Of a DNA stretch of 36,146 nt, positions 17,474 through 29,174 are shown piece after piece. A program made the translations under genes and the position numbers. Under the pieces are notes generated by a model. It saw only the letters and a list, made by a program, of their open reading frames with translations. It had not been told where the DNA came from and searched no databases. This DNA comes from Deinococcus sp. (lineage in GTDB: Bacteria; Deinococcota; Deinococci; Deinococcales; Deinococcaceae). The stretch lies in assembly GCA_018260275.1 (NCBI GenBank), contig JAGLBK010000004.1, positions 1 to 36,146 on the forward strand, given 5' to 3'. The stretch's first letter is position 1. Each line of letters starts with the position of its first letter.

Positions 17474-18324
17474 GCGTGACCCGCACCCGTTTTAGCCCGC
17501 TGCAACTGCTGGCGCTGACTGCGCTGGCGATCTACTCGCTGCTGCCGCTGTGGTGGCTGATCGTGACCATCTTCAAGGACAATGGGCAACTGTTCTCGAC
17601 CTTCGGGCTGTGGTTTTCGAGTCCCAGTCACCTTTCCGAGAACCTGCACACGCTCTTTACCCGCCAGGACGGTATTTTCAGCCGCTGGATCATGAATTCC
17701 TTCCTGTACTCGGGCGCAACCGCGCTGGGCAGCGTACTGGTGAGCGCCATGGCCGGGTACGCCTTCAGCGCCTACGAATTTAGGGGCAAAGACGCGCTGT
17801 TCAGCCTGATTCTGGCGACCATCATGGTGCCCGCCACCGCGCTGGTGCTGCCGATCTTTTTGATGATGCAGAAGCTGGGGCTGCTGAACACCTACTGGGC
17901 GGTCATTTTGCCTGGTCTGGTCAACCCGTTCGGCCTGTACCTGATGCGGCTGTTCTGGGACAGCAGCTTCCCCAAAGAGCTGATGGAAGCCGCCCGAATC
18001 GACGGCGCGGGCGAATGGACGATCTTTCAGCGCCTCGGCCTGCCGCTGGTGCGTAGCGGGCTGGTCACCGTGGGCCTGTTCGCCTTCGTGACCGCCTGGA
18101 ACAACTTCTTTCTGCCGCTGGTGGCCGTCAGCCGCGACGACCTGTTCCCGCTGACGCTGGGCCTGAGCGTGTGGAACCAGACCAGCAGCAGCAGCGGGCA
18201 GGAACCCCTGTACACCGTGATCGCGCTGGGCGCACTGATCAGCATTTTGCCGCTGGTCATCGCCTTCCTGACGCTGGGACGTTACTGGCAGGGCGGCGTG
18301 GCGGACGGGGCTGTGAAGGGATAG
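17470..18324 (+). CDS. Sugar ABC transporter permease (MalG type)
   Basis: A 284-residue partner permease of the CUT1 family with about six membrane segments and the EAA loop [21 protein letters not shown]. The frame is open far upstream inside the previous gene, but ATG 17470 is the real start: it overlaps the upstream stop as ATGA and gives the typical MalG N-terminus (a short cytoplasmic stretch, then [20 protein letters not shown]). Confidence 0.93.
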   Translation: MSVTRTRFSPLQLLALTALAIYSLLPLWWLIVTIFKDNGQLFSTFGLWFSSPSHLSENLHTLFTRQDGIFSRWIMNSFLYSGATALGSVLVSAMAGYAFSAYEFRGKDALFSLILATIMVPATALVLPIFLMMQKLGLLNTYWAVILPGLVNPFGLYLMRLFWDSSFPKELMEAARIDGAGEWTIFQRLGLPLVRSGLVTVGLFAFVTAWNNFFLPLVAVSRDDLFPLTLGLSVWNQTSSSSGQEPLYTVIALGALISILPLVIAFLTLGRYWQGGVADGAVKG

Positions 18325-18328
18325 AGCC

Positions 18329-18420
18329 GTGGGCCATGAGCTTTGAGCCATGAGGTACTGACTCTGAGCAACGGCCCTAGCTTTTCCCACTCACCACTAC
18401 CCACTGACCACTCCCCCTTT
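18329..18420. repeat. Low-complexity intergenic stretch
   Basis: This region holds gccatgag twice, 14 bp apart (18333-18340 and 18347-18354), and then a pyrimidine-rich run built of CCCACT, CACCACT and GACCACT words (about 18386-18417). A similar CCCACT/GACCACT run recurs at about 20549-20575 before the GH4 gene. It sits between two operon genes. Confidence 0.5.
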
Positions 18421-18438
18421 TCACCCGAAGGAACCCAA

Positions 18439-20424
<1,986 letters not shown>

Positions 20425-20453
20425 GGGGATTTTTGAGCGTTTAGGGTGGTCAC

Positions 20454-20580
20454 ACGCCCCCTCTCCTGCGGAGCTTTGCAAGTCACCCCTTGCTTCGCAA
20501 GGCCCTCTCTGCTCCGCAGCTTTGCAAGTCCCACAAGGGGCGAGGGTAAAACCCACTGACCACTCACCACTTCCCACTCA
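20454..20580. repeat. GC-rich intergenic repeat copy 2 plus CCCACT run
   Basis: The stretch 20454-20547 matches the repeat inside the MITE at 265-336. It contains two copies of a gctttgcaagtc block, a cttgcttcgcaag hairpin and the terminal cacaaggggcgagggt. A CCCACT/GACCACT low-complexity run follows (about 20549-20575). It is non-coding and fills most of the 235-bp gap between the GH42 and GH4 genes. Confidence 0.6.
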
Positions 20581-20659
20581 CTCAAAACCCCGCACACCCA
20601 TCCTTTTCCACAAGCCACAGGCCACACGCCACAAGCTATTTCCCCCGAAGGAGAACCCC

Positions 20660-22012
20660 ATGACCACCCCCAGAATCGCATTCGTCGGCGCGGGCAGCAC
20701 GGTTTTTGCCAAGAATCTGCTGGGCGACATCCTCAGCTTTCCTGAACTCGCCGGGGCCGACATTCGCCTCTTCGACATCAACCAGCAGCGCCTCGACGTG
20801 ACCGAGCAGGTCGCGCACCGCGTCGCCCAGGCCGTCGGTGCCAAGCCCACCGTCATCAACACCACTGACCGTGACAGGGCGCTGGACGGCGCGGATTTCG
20901 TCATCAACATGATTCAGGTGGGCGGCTACGAACCCGCCACCGTCACCGACTTCGAGGTGCCCAAATCCTTTGGCCTGGAACAGACTATTGCCGACACCCT
21001 GGGCATCGGCGGCATCATGCGCGGGCTGCGAACCATTCCCGTGCTGGCCGCGATGAGCCGCGACATGGAGCGCCTGTGCCCCGACACGCTGCACCTGAAC
21101 TACGTCAACCCGATGTGCATGAATATCTGGGGTCTGGCGCGGCTGTCGCCCCGGATTAAAACCGTGGGCCTGTGCCACAGCGTGCAGCACACCGCCAAGG
21201 AACTGGCCGACGACCTGGGCATCCCCGTCGAGGAAATCGACTACCTGTGCGCCGGAATCAACCACATGGCCTTTTACCTGAAATTCGAGCATCAGGGGCA
21301 GGACCTGTACCCACGCCTGCTGGAAATTGCCGAGCAGAACAAGGCCCCCGACTGGAACCGCGTGCGCTACGAGATGCTGCGGCGGCTGGGTTACTTCGTG
21401 ACCGAGAGCAGCGAACATTTCAGCGAGTACACACCGTACTTCATCAAGCGTGACCGCCCCGACCTGATCGAGAAATTCAACGTGCCGCTCGACGAATACC
21501 CGCGCCGCTGTGTCAACCAGATTGGCGGCTGGGAAGAACTGCGTACCAAGCTGGCCGACCCGAAGGAGGCCCTGGAGGTCGAGCAGAGCGTGGAATACGG
21601 CTCGCTGATCGTGCATAGCGTGGTGACCGGGCAACCCCGCGTAATTTACGGCAACGTGATGAACAGCCCCACCCTGCCCAGCGGCGAGGCGGGCCACGGC
21701 AAGCTGATCAGCAACCTGCCCGACGAGTGCTGTGTGGAAGTGCCGTGCCTGGTGGATAAACAGGGCATTCAGCCCACCCGCATCGGCAAACTGCCCCCAC
21801 AACTGGCTGCGCTGATGCAGACCAATATCAACGTGCAGGCCCTGACCGTCGAGGCGGTGGTGACGGGCAACCGCGAGCACATCTACCACGCAGCGATGCT
21901 TGACCCCCACACCGCAGCCGAGCTTGACCTTGACCAGATCTGGGCATTGACCGATAAATTGCTGGAGTGGCACGGCGACTTTATCCCGGCGGCGTTGCAG
22001 GCGGCGGACTGA
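20660..22012 (+). CDS. GH4 alpha-galactosidase (MelA-like)
   Basis: A 450-residue family GH4 hydrolase that uses NAD+ and a divalent metal (Mn2+) in an oxidation-elimination mechanism. The Rossmann motif is FVGAGSTVFAKN (8-19). The metal and catalytic region has NPMCMNIW (150-157), C172 in GLCHSVQHTAKEL and H202 in AGINHMAFY. The CHSVQ and NPM motifs point to alpha-galactosidase rather than phospho-alpha-glucosidase members. The open frame extends upstream, but ATG 20660 has an aaggag site and starts directly with the Rossmann strand. It would split melibiose or raffinose-type alpha-galactosides. Its stop is directly followed by the galT ATG. Confidence 0.92.
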   Translation: MTTPRIAFVGAGSTVFAKNLLGDILSFPELAGADIRLFDINQQRLDVTEQVAHRVAQAVGAKPTVINTTDRDRALDGADFVINMIQVGGYEPATVTDFEVPKSFGLEQTIADTLGIGGIMRGLRTIPVLAAMSRDMERLCPDTLHLNYVNPMCMNIWGLARLSPRIKTVGLCHSVQHTAKELADDLGIPVEEIDYLCAGINHMAFYLKFEHQGQDLYPRLLEIAEQNKAPDWNRVRYEMLRRLGYFVTESSEHFSEYTPYFIKRDRPDLIEKFNVPLDEYPRRCVNQIGGWEELRTKLADPKEALEVEQSVEYGSLIVHSVVTGQPRVIYGNVMNSPTLPSGEAGHGKLISNLPDECCVEVPCLVDKQGIQPTRIGKLPPQLAALMQTNINVQALTVEAVVTGNREHIYHAAMLDPHTAAELDLDQIWALTDKLLEWHGDFIPAALQAAD

Positions 22013-23095
22013 ATGTTTCAGCAGGATTTCACCAAACCCGACGGGCGCAAGTTGACACTCTACGGCCTGCAACCGCTTGAGGTCACGTCCGAGATTCCCA
22101 GCCCCAGCAACGAGCCGGTAGACGCCCGCCCGGTCATGCGCTGGCACCCCCTGCGCGGCGAGTGGGTGATGTACGCCGCGCACCGCCTGGGCCGCACTTT
22201 TTTGCCCCCGCCCGAGTACAATCCGCTGGCCCCCACCTCTGACCCCGAGCACCCCACCGAGTTGCCACGCGGAAACTATGACCTGGCCGTGTTTGACAAC
22301 CGTTTTCCCAGCCTGAAGCTGACTGCGCCAGAGCCGGAAGGCGACCTCAGCCGCGCCGGAGTGGGGGCCTGTGAGGTCGTCGTGTTCAGCCAGAGTGCCG
22401 CTGGAAGGCTTTCCGACCTCAGCGACGAGCAGGTGAGCTTGCTGCTGAGCGTCTGGGCCGACCGAACCACCCGCCTGACTGCCAGCGGAGTTATCAAGTC
22501 GGTGCTGTGCTTCGAGAACCGGGGTGTGGAAGTGGGCGTCACACTGCACCACCCACACGGGCAAATTTACGCCTATGACCACATTCCGCCCGTACAGGCG
22601 CGGATGCTGGAGATGACCGCAAAACATCAGGCCGAGACGGGCCGCCCCTGGCTGACCGACTTCGTGCAGGCCGAGCGGGAAGCGGCTTTGCGGGTGCTGC
22701 GCGACGATGGCGAGGCGCTGAGCGTGGTGCCGCCCTTTGCCCGTTACACCTACGAAACCTGGATTTTGCCCGCCCGTCCGGTGAGCCTGCTCTCCGAGTT
22801 GACCGACAGTGAACGGCTGGCCTTCGCCCGGGTGTTCAAAGACGCTTTGCTGCGCCTGGACGCCCTTTTTGGGGTACGGATGCCGTATCTGATGACGGTG
22901 CATCAGGCCCCGGTGAATACCGAATCGAGTGGTTTCCCGCTGCACATCGAGCTTTATCCGTACCTGCGGGCAGCGGGCCGCATGAAGTACCTCGCCGGAA
23001 CCGAGCAGGGCGCGGGCGAGTTCGCCAACGACAAATTCCCCGAAGTCGCCGCCCAGGAATTGCGGGCCGTTCAGAACCTAGAGGCCAAACTGTGA
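22013..23095 (+). CDS. galT: Galactose-1-phosphate uridylyltransferase
   Basis: A 360-residue GalT of the HIT superfamily. It transfers UMP from UDP-glucose to galactose-1-phosphate in the Leloir pathway. The active site is H180-P-H182-G-Q184, and H182 corresponds to the uridylylated E. coli H166. The N-terminal [11 protein letters not shown] and DNRFPSL blocks and the C-terminal HIELYPYLR segment are also present. It starts with no gap after the GH4 stop, and its own stop overlaps the galK GTG, so the three are coupled. Confidence 0.95.
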   Translation: MFQQDFTKPDGRKLTLYGLQPLEVTSEIPSPSNEPVDARPVMRWHPLRGEWVMYAAHRLGRTFLPPPEYNPLAPTSDPEHPTELPRGNYDLAVFDNRFPSLKLTAPEPEGDLSRAGVGACEVVVFSQSAAGRLSDLSDEQVSLLLSVWADRTTRLTASGVIKSVLCFENRGVEVGVTLHHPHGQIYAYDHIPPVQARMLEMTAKHQAETGRPWLTDFVQAEREAALRVLRDDGEALSVVPPFARYTYETWILPARPVSLLSELTDSERLAFARVFKDALLRLDALFGVRMPYLMTVHQAPVNTESSGFPLHIELYPYLRAAGRMKYLAGTEQGAGEFANDKFPEVAAQELRAVQNLEAKL

Positions 23096-24123
23096 GCACC
23101 TTTCAGGAACTGTTCGGCAAGGAACCCGAAGCCAGCGCCAGTGCACCGGGCCGCGTGAATCTGCTGGGCGAACACACCGACTATCAGGGCGGTTTCGTGC
23201 TGCCCACCGCCATTCCGCAACGCCTGACCGTGGAACTCGGGCGTAACGGCACACGGGAGCATGTGCTGCACAGCGCCAGCTCAGGCGACACGCTGCGGGT
23301 GCCGGTGGGCGAGACAGGCAACAGCTTTGCACCGTTTCTGACCGGCTGCTTCGAGCTTTCCGGCGTGCAGGAGGGCATGAATGCGGTCATCAGTGGCAAA
23401 GTACCCAGCGGCGGCCTGAGCAGCAGCGCGGCATTGGAAGTGGCGACGTTACGGGCCTTGCGGGAACTGTTCCAACTGGATTTGGACGATGTGGCGTTAG
23501 CCCTGCGTGGCGTGCAGGTCGAGCACGACTTTGTGGGCGTCAAGTGCGGCGTGATGGATCAGATGGCGAGCAGTCTGGCCGACACGTCCACCATGCTGCT
23601 GATTGATACCCGCAGCCTGGAACGCCGCGCCGTGGCTTTTCCAGCTGGGGCGGAGGTGCTGGTCATCGACTCGGGCGTGTCCCGCAAGCTGGCCGAGTCG
23701 GGCTACAACGAGCGCCGTGCCCAGGTCGAGGAAGCCTCGCGCCTGCTGGGCGTCAAGGAACTGCGCGACGTCGAGGACGTTTCGCAGCTGGAGCCGTTGC
23801 CGGAACTGCTGAAAAAACGGGCGCGGCATGTGGTCAGCGAGAATGCCCGCGTGTTGCAGGGGCTGGAAGCCGACGCCGCCGAGTTTGGCAAACTGATGAA
23901 CGCCAGCCACGCCAGCCTGCGCGACGATTACGAGGTGTCTCACCCGAAAGTGGACGAACTGGTGGCGCTGCTTCAGGCCCAGCCCGGCGTGTTCGGGACA
24001 CGGATGACTGGGGCAGGCTTTGGCGGCGCGGTGGTGGCGCTGGTCAGGGCTGGAACGGCTGAAAGTGTTGCCAATGCCGTGCTGAAGGGATATGTGGGAC
24101 AGGCTCATCAGATCGTGCCTTAG
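23092..24123 (+). CDS. galK: Galactokinase
   Basis: A 343-residue GHMP kinase that phosphorylates galactose. It shows the galactokinase signature [15 protein letters not shown] (20-34), the ATP-binding [12 protein letters not shown] (107-118), catalytic D156 in [10 protein letters not shown] and the C-terminal motif [11 protein letters not shown]. It is somewhat shorter than the common 380-390 residues, but all motifs are present. GTG 23092 overlaps the galT stop (GTGA). It is the last operon gene. galE is not in the window. Confidence 0.95.
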   Translation: MSTFQELFGKEPEASASAPGRVNLLGEHTDYQGGFVLPTAIPQRLTVELGRNGTREHVLHSASSGDTLRVPVGETGNSFAPFLTGCFELSGVQEGMNAVISGKVPSGGLSSSAALEVATLRALRELFQLDLDDVALALRGVQVEHDFVGVKCGVMDQMASSLADTSTMLLIDTRSLERRAVAFPAGAEVLVIDSGVSRKLAESGYNERRAQVEEASRLLGVKELRDVEDVSQLEPLPELLKKRARHVVSENARVLQGLEADAAEFGKLMNASHASLRDDYEVSHPKVDELVALLQAQPGVFGTRMTGAGFGGAVVALVRAGTAESVANAVLKGYVGQAHQIVP

Positions 24124-24138
24124 AGCATTTGGCAAAGG
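24121..24138 (+). repeat. Solo copy of the tagagca-type terminal repeat
   Basis: tagagcatttggcaaagg starts at the galK stop codon. It resembles the element ends at 4124 (tagagcagtttgcataaa) and 2145 (tacagcattttgcgtaaa). No partner inverted copy is found before 24320, so it may be a remnant. Confidence 0.35.
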
Positions 24139-24269
24139 TACGCAGCGGCTGGGACTCGCAGGGTGGGAAGCGAGGCGGGAAACGCGGAAGACGTCCCAGT
24201 GCGTAAAAGCCGGTTTATAGGTAAGCTTTCGGCATCACTCCGCCTACACTGGGGGATGAAACAACACTA

Positions 24270-24302
24270 GACCGCCCCGGCTCACGCGAAGCCGGGGCGG
24301 TC
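24270..24302. terminator. Strong hairpin terminator between convergent operons
   Basis: gaccgccccggc (24270-24281) pairs perfectly with gccggggcggtc (24291-24302) around a 9-nt loop. It lies between galK (plus, stop 24123) and the nuclease lipoprotein (minus, stop 24322). The flanks are only moderately T-rich. Confidence 0.75.
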
Positions 24303-24321
24303 AAGGTCAAAGGGTTAACGC

Positions 24322-27300
24322 TTACTGACAGACGTTCAGCGCAGTAGCCCTGTTGCGGGGATTGACCGCGCCGCTGGCAAAGTCGCTGCTGGCATCGGTA
24401 TCGGCGCAGACGTTGGTGCGGCTGGCGCTGGTGGTGTTGGACAGGCCACTGTAGGCGACGTAATCGTTCACGGCGGCGTCACTGGTGCCGGTCACGGCGG
24501 TGGTCTTCTGGGCCAGTACGACCTGCCCGGCGGCCCCGGCCATAGCGATGGTGCCGGTGGTATCAGGCGTCAGGGCAACGGTTCCGCCCGTGCCCTTGGT
24601 TTCCTGCACCAGATAAAACTGACCGGGGGCCAGGTTGTAGCTGTTCAGCGGGGTGACCTGCCAGCTGGTGCCGGTGGCGCTGGCGTACTGCACTGAGTAG
24701 CCCGACAGGTTGATGGTGCTGCTGGTGGGGTTGAAAATCTCGATGAAGTCGTTGGTGTAGGTCGCGCCGCTGTTGCCGCCGCCGCCGTAGACCTGACTGA
24801 TAACGAGGTGGTTCAGGCTGCCGGTGGCCGGAGGCGTGGTGGTGCCGCCCGCGCTAACCGTCACGTTGATGGTGCTGGTAGCGCTCAGGCCATTAGCGCC
24901 GGTGGTGGTCACGGTCACGGGGTAGCTTCCGGCGGCAGTTCCGGCGGGCGCAGTCACGCTGACGCTGAAGGTGCCGTTGGGGCTGACGGTGGTGGCCGAG
25001 GGGGTCACGTTCAGGCCCGCGCTGTTGCTGGTGCTGATGCTCAGGTCAGCGCCAGTGTAGTTCTGGGTACTGGTGGTCAGGGTGCTGCTGGCCGCCGCGC
25101 CGCCCGCCGTAACAGTCAGGGCAGCGGGGTTGGCGCTGAGGCTGGTCGCCGGGGTGGCGGGAGTGGGGGTGGTGGTTCCGGCGTCGGCGGTCAGGTTCAG
25201 CCCCACCAGCACGGGGTCGTGGTCGCTGGCGCGGAAGGGGTTGCTGGCGTCGTACAGGTCTTTCCCGACGCAGGTGGTGGCGGTGCCACACTCGGGAATC
25301 TTCTTGTACTCGGCGTTGTAGTCGGCAGTGACCGGTTCGTCGCTGTTGATGTGCCACTCGGTGATGCCCGTCACCTGACTGCTCAGGTTGGTGCTCGAGA
25401 AGGCGTGGTCGAGGTAACCGAACAGGCCGCCGAACTGGTAGCTGTAACGGTCCTCGGCGGGAATCCGCAGGTTGAGGCTCTCGAAGCCGCCATTCTGGAT
25501 GGTCTTGACCGGGTCTTCGGCACCGTAAGCGTTGAAGTCGCCCAGCAGCAGGACGTCCTGGTCGCCGCTGGTCTGCTTGATGGTGCTCACGAAGTTCATC
25601 AGCTGGCTGGCCTGCTGCACGCGCAGGTTGTTCCAGCAGCCCTGGCCCTGGTCAGTGTCGCCGCTGCTGGGGCAGCTGCCCTTGCTCTTGAGGTGGTTGG
25701 AGACCACGCTAAAGATACCGTTCGTCCCCAGGTCGCGGAAGGTCTGCGCGACGGGCGGGCGCGAGTAGATGCTGTTGGTGTCGATCATCGGCTGGCCGAT
25801 GGGCGCGACCTTGCCGGGCTTGTAGATGATGCCCACGCGGATGGCGTCGGTGCCTACCCGGCCCGTCTGCACGGCGGCGTAGACCCCAGCTCCGGCCTTC
25901 TCGTTGAGCGCCCGCACGATTTCGTTCATGGTCACGTTGTCGTCGTTCTGGGTTTCCATGACCGACAGCACGTCGGGGTTCAGGGTGGTGATGGTCTGCA
26001 CCATCTTGGCCCGCTGGCGCTGGAACTCGGCCAGGTTGTCGGCCCCACGGCAGTTGGCGGCGGTGGTGCTGCTGCCCACCAGGCAGCCCTGACCGGTCTT
26101 GCCGTCGAAGGTCGCGCCGTTGGTAAAGGTCGTGAAGAAGTTCAGCATGTTGGCCCCGGCCACCCGCAAGGTGCCGCCCACACTGGGGGGCGTGGCATTC
26201 GCGGCGCGGCTGTTGGCCGAGACGAAGTTCACGGTGCCCTCGGGTTCCAGCATGGGCGTGCTGGCGATGGTGTGCCAGATACCCGTCAGGCCGGTCACGG
26301 TGTCGCCGGTGCGGCGGGTGTTTTCGCTGCTGAGGTAGTTCAGGTTCAGCGGGTTCTGGGCGCTGATCCCGTCGTCCAGCGTGATGGTGCTCTGGCCGGT
26401 CTTGGCGTTGCCGTTGGTCGGCACGAACATGCGCCCGTTGTTCGACAGGTCCAGTTCGCCGTAGCGCCCGTAGAGATAGTTATTGGTGACAGTCAGCGTT
26501 TCGGGGAAAGTCACGCGCATGCCCTCGTAGCGCTCCAGCGTCGCGGCGTCCAGCGGCAGGGTCAGCGGCACAGCAGCGGGCGCAGGTACAGCGCTAGCCA
26601 GAACCGTGATCGTCGGGGACGTAATTTCGGTCACGCCCTGGGTATCGGTGCCCTTCGCGCCTTTGTATTCCGTAACGGTTCCGGCGACCCGCACGCGGCT
26701 GCCCGTGCTGGGGCAATTGCTGGTGCAGTACACGAAAATCCCGTCGGAGGTGTTGGCGTCGCTGTCCTTGTCAATCCCAGCTTCCTGCATAAAGAAACCG
26801 CTGAGGCCCGGCAGGGCGCTGGTGACCACGCCTTCAACGGTCACGGCCTGACTATTCATGGAGCTGCCCACATCGCCAGCAGGGGTACTGCCCTGCACGC
26901 TGCCGATTTTGGTCAGGTTGACGGTGCCGGGGTTGTCGGCGACGGTGAACACCAGCGTAAAGCGGAAGGGGTCGTTGTCGCCCACGTCTGCACCCTGAAG
27001 CGGCACGCGCACGGCAAAGTTGACCACCTGCGAAGCGCCGGGGGCCAGCGTGGTGGTCTGCCAGCCAGTGTGGCTGATGCCGGGAGCGGTGGTGCCAGCG
27101 GGCAGGTTGATTTGCAGCGCCCCGGTATCCAGGTTGCTCACCAGGGGCGTGGCGCTGGGGTCGACGCCCACCGCGCCGCCGCTCAGGCGGTTAGCCTGCT
27201 CGATGGTCATGTTCGCGCCCGACATCGGCACACCCTTACGGCTGACCACGTTCCGGAAGGCAGTTTCGCCGTCGGTGGCATACGTGCCGTCGGTATCTAC

Positions 27301-27672
27301 CGGAATGTAGGTGGGCACGCTAATCGGTGCGCCGGAGTTGTTGGTCACGGTGAACGAGGTGGTCAGGTGCAGCACCTTATTCACGTTGTCGGTCACGGTG
27401 CTGTTGCTCAGCAGCGCAAAGTTGAGGCCCTGGACTTCGGCAGCCTGGGCGCTGAGGCCGGGGCGGCTGACCGAAGCCTGCACCTGCTGGCTGCCCACAC
27501 CGTTGATGTTCAGCTCGAACAGGCCCAGGCTCTTGGCCGGGTTGGTCGCGACCGGCGCGGGCTTAGGGGCAGGAGTGGACGTAGTGGTGGCAGGAGTCTT
27601 TTGCTGGCCGCAGGAGCCGAGGGCCAGAGCGCCAGCCAGCAGCAGGGCAAAACGGGTGGATTTGATATTCAT
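24322..27672 (-). CDS. Secreted ExeM/NucH-type endonuclease lipoprotein with lamin-tail domain
   Basis: A predicted 1116-residue surface lipoprotein. The signal peptide ends in lipobox LGSC (C21), followed by a Thr/Pro/Ala linker. Domains: an N-terminal domain shared with two other lipoproteins here (about 50-245); an OB-fold region (275-360, VTVEGVVTS...GFFMQE); an endonuclease/exonuclease/phosphatase domain (500-828) with N508, E573, H660 in SNHLKSKG, D712 and N714 in LLGDFNAY, and D817-H818 in RASDHDPV; an Ig-like domain (845-940); and a C-terminal lamin-tail domain (953-1116). This is the ExeM/NucH architecture, which degrades extracellular DNA. ATG 27672 is chosen because it follows a ggaga site and opens the signal peptide. 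It is the last gene of a three-gene operon after the small peptide and the second lipoprotein. Confidence 0.9.
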   Translation of the reverse strand: MNIKSTRFALLLAGALALGSCGQQKTPATTTSTPAPKPAPVATNPAKSLGLFELNINGVGSQQVQASVSRPGLSAQAAEVQGLNFALLSNSTVTDNVNKVLHLTTSFTVTNNSGAPISVPTYIPVDTDGTYATDGETAFRNVVSRKGVPMSGANMTIEQANRLSGGAVGVDPSATPLVSNLDTGALQINLPAGTTAPGISHTGWQTTTLAPGASQVVNFAVRVPLQGADVGDNDPFRFTLVFTVADNPGTVNLTKIGSVQGSTPAGDVGSSMNSQAVTVEGVVTSALPGLSGFFMQEAGIDKDSDANTSDGIFVYCTSNCPSTGSRVRVAGTVTEYKGAKGTDTQGVTEITSPTITVLASAVPAPAAVPLTLPLDAATLERYEGMRVTFPETLTVTNNYLYGRYGELDLSNNGRMFVPTNGNAKTGQSTITLDDGISAQNPLNLNYLSSENTRRTGDTVTGLTGIWHTIASTPMLEPEGTVNFVSANSRAANATPPSVGGTLRVAGANMLNFFTTFTNGATFDGKTGQGCLVGSSTTAANCRGADNLAEFQRQRAKMVQTITTLNPDVLSVMETQNDDNVTMNEIVRALNEKAGAGVYAAVQTGRVGTDAIRVGIIYKPGKVAPIGQPMIDTNSIYSRPPVAQTFRDLGTNGIFSVVSNHLKSKGSCPSSGDTDQGQGCWNNLRVQQASQLMNFVSTIKQTSGDQDVLLLGDFNAYGAEDPVKTIQNGGFESLNLRIPAEDRYSYQFGGLFGYLDHAFSSTNLSSQVTGITEWHINSDEPVTADYNAEYKKIPECGTATTCVGKDLYDASNPFRASDHDPVLVGLNLTADAGTTTPTPATPATSLSANPAALTVTAGGAAASSTLTTSTQNYTGADLSISTSNSAGLNVTPSATTVSPNGTFSVSVTAPAGTAAGSYPVTVTTTGANGLSATSTINVTVSAGGTTTPPATGSLNHLVISQVYGGGGNSGATYTNDFIEIFNPTSSTINLSGYSVQYASATGTSWQVTPLNSYNLAPGQFYLVQETKGTGGTVALTPDTTGTIAMAGAAGQVVLAQKTTAVTGTSDAAVNDYVAYSGLSNTTSASRTNVCADTDASSDFASGAVNPRNRATALNVCQ

Positions 27673-27761
27673 GGGGTCTCCAGAAGATGTAGTGGGGTTT
27701 AGCTCAGACAACCGCACTCCCCGGTCAGGGAAGCGCGGCCATCGGGGTTAGAGAAACAGAA

Positions 27762-28934
27762 TCACTGACAGAGGTTGGTGGTGGTGGCGCTGTTGCGCGG
27801 AGCAGGTGCGCCAACGGTGAAGTCGGTGCTGTTGTTGTCGGTGTCGGTGCAGCCGCCAGAGTTACGCAGGGCGGCGGTGGTGTTGCTCAGGGCCTTGACT
27901 GCCTTGGTTTCGAATTTGTTGGCCGTGCCGTAACCGACGGTATCTATGGCAGTCGTCCCGTTGAGCAGACTTACAGCGGCATTCGAATTGGACAGCGAGA
28001 TGATTTTGCTGGCGTCCGCATCTGGTGTGGGCAAAGCAGCCCCAATCGCCGCGTTAGAGTTGGCCGAAACGAGGTAATACTGCCCAGGCTTCAGCGTTCC
28101 ACTCAGGGTCAGTTTCCCGTTGCTGTTGCCAGCGGAGGTAAACCCCTGGACGGCGTAGGTGGACAGATCGTAATCCCCGTTGGTCGGGTTGAAAATCTCG
28201 ATAAAGTCATTGGCGTAGGGTGCGCCGGTATTCCCGCCACCGCCGAACACCTGACTTACCACCAGATGATTAACCTTGGGCGTGGCAAACACGCTGAACA
28301 CCGCATTAAAGCTGTTGGTGGCGTTGCTCAGCGGAATGCTGAAGCCGAAGGTCACGGTCTGGCTGCCGCCGCTGGGCAGGGTCGGGGCCTGCCACGCCTG
28401 GGGGCTGACCGCCGTGACGGCGCCGGGGGCGCTGATCAGACTGCTGGACACGTTGGTGTTGACCAGGGGGGTGTTTGCGTCGGCCTGCTCCAGGGTCACG
28501 CCGGTGGGGTCGGTCGCTGCCCCGCTGCTGTCCTGGGCGCTGCTGAAGTAGGTGTTGTTCTGGGTGTACCCGCTGACAGCCACCGGCACGTACAGCGGCT
28601 GGTTGATGTCCTTGCCGCTGTTGTTGGTCACGGTAATGGCTACCGCGTAATGCTTGCTGGTCGCGTCGGTGGTGGTCGCCGCGGCAGAGGCACTAAAGCT
28701 CAGGCCGCCGAGTTCCTGGGCACGGAGCTGGCCGCCGCCTGCGCGGGTTACGCTGGCGTTGGGCTGGCCGTTCACGGTGCTGATATGCACCTCGTACAGA
28801 CCGTGGCCCGCCGCCTGGGTCGCAGCAGGAGCGGTGACGGGCTGGGCGGCAGTGGTCGTCGCGGTCTGCTGTCCGCAGGCCCCTAGTAGCAGCGTACCCA
28901 TCAGGGCAAGCAGGGAAAAGCGCTTAGTAGCCAT
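27762..28934 (-). CDS. Lipoprotein with shared N-terminal domain and lamin-tail domain
   Basis: A 390-residue lipoprotein with lipobox LGAC (C20). After a Thr/Ala/Gln linker come the shared N-terminal domain (about 45-217: LRAQ, TVTNNS, YVPV, WQAPTLPSGGSQTVTFGFSIPL, FNAVFSVFAT) and a lamin-tail domain (221-390) starting VNHLVVSQVFGGGGNTGAPYANDFIEIFNP. It is essentially the nuclease lipoprotein without its catalytic core. Both share a tail ending PRN-(S/R)AT-x3-N-x-CQ. No catalytic residues are seen, so it is probably a surface-binding protein. ATG 28934 overlaps the stop of the upstream peptide gene by 11 bp (TAA at 28924-28926), which implies translational coupling. Confidence 0.82.
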   Translation of the reverse strand: MATKRFSLLALMGTLLLGACGQQTATTTAAQPVTAPAATQAAGHGLYEVHISTVNGQPNASVTRAGGGQLRAQELGGLSFSASAAATTTDATSKHYAVAITVTNNSGKDINQPLYVPVAVSGYTQNNTYFSSAQDSSGAATDPTGVTLEQADANTPLVNTNVSSSLISAPGAVTAVSPQAWQAPTLPSGGSQTVTFGFSIPLSNATNSFNAVFSVFATPKVNHLVVSQVFGGGGNTGAPYANDFIEIFNPTNGDYDLSTYAVQGFTSAGNSNGKLTLSGTLKPGQYYLVSANSNAAIGAALPTPDADASKIISLSNSNAAVSLLNGTTAIDTVGYGTANKFETKAVKALSNTTAALRNSGGCTDTDNNSTDFTVGAPAPRNSATTTNLCQ

Positions 28935-29100
28935 TGGGTTTTCCACTCGGATTGAACATTCCTCCCGGATTGACGGGCACGGAGTAGATCAGCGTCACAG
29001 CCTGCCACTGGCCCAGGTCGTTCACGCGGGGGGCCTGATAGGCGGGGGTGGTGGTCAGGGTAGGCTGGGCAGCCTGGGGACGTTCAGCGGTCATCTTCAT
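28924..29100 (-). CDS. Lasso-leader-type RiPP precursor peptide (copy 1)
   Basis: A 58-residue peptide, homologous to the one at 35646-35804. Residues 21-36 read YQAPRVNDLGQWQAVT. They carry the lasso leader signature at canonical spacing: Y21, P24 (+3), V26 (+5), G30 (+9), aromatic W32 (+11), T36 (+15). By analogy cleavage would follow L37 and release a 21-residue core starting IYSVPVNPGG and ending in Tyr58. The core has no Asp or Glu, so a lasso macrolactam cannot form. A good ribosome-binding site (aaggag, minus strand, about 29105-29111) fixes the start, and three 11-bp repeats lie upstream. The stop overlaps the next lipoprotein gene. That this is a RiPP precursor is inferred from motif, size and neighbours. 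Confidence 0.7.
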   Translation of the reverse strand: MKMTAERPQAAQPTLTTTPAYQAPRVNDLGQWQAVTLIYSVPVNPGGMFNPSGKPNGY

Positions 29101-29159
29101 GAGAACTCCTTGTGAATCAGGTGAGGGGTGACAGGAAAAAGTAGTCGAAGACGGCCCTG

Positions 29160-29165
29160 AACATA
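29160..29165 (-). promoter_or_regulatory. -10 box of the peptide-lipoprotein-nuclease operon
   Basis: On the minus strand TATGTT (TANNNT) lies about 60 bp before the peptide ATG and 9 bp downstream of the three 11-bp repeats. There is no good -35 box. The repeats occupy that position, as in activator-dependent promoters. Confidence 0.45.
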
Positions 29166-29174
29166 AGAGTTTCA

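Noticed and set aside
20636..22945. 769-codon open frame on the minus strand across the GH4 and galT genes
   Set aside because: It is antisense to two clear enzymes, crosses gene boundaries and has no recognisable motif.
24808..27702. 964-codon open frame on the plus strand opposite the nuclease lipoprotein
   Set aside because: The protein is a low-complexity Gly/Val/Ala/Arg mix without domains. It mirrors the GC-rich codons of the real gene on the other strand, which has a lipobox and EEP motifs.
28924..29100. Canonical lasso peptide
   Set aside because: The predicted core lacks Asp and Glu and starts with Ile. No lasso cyclase is visible, so only the leader, B1 and B2 parts are lasso-like.
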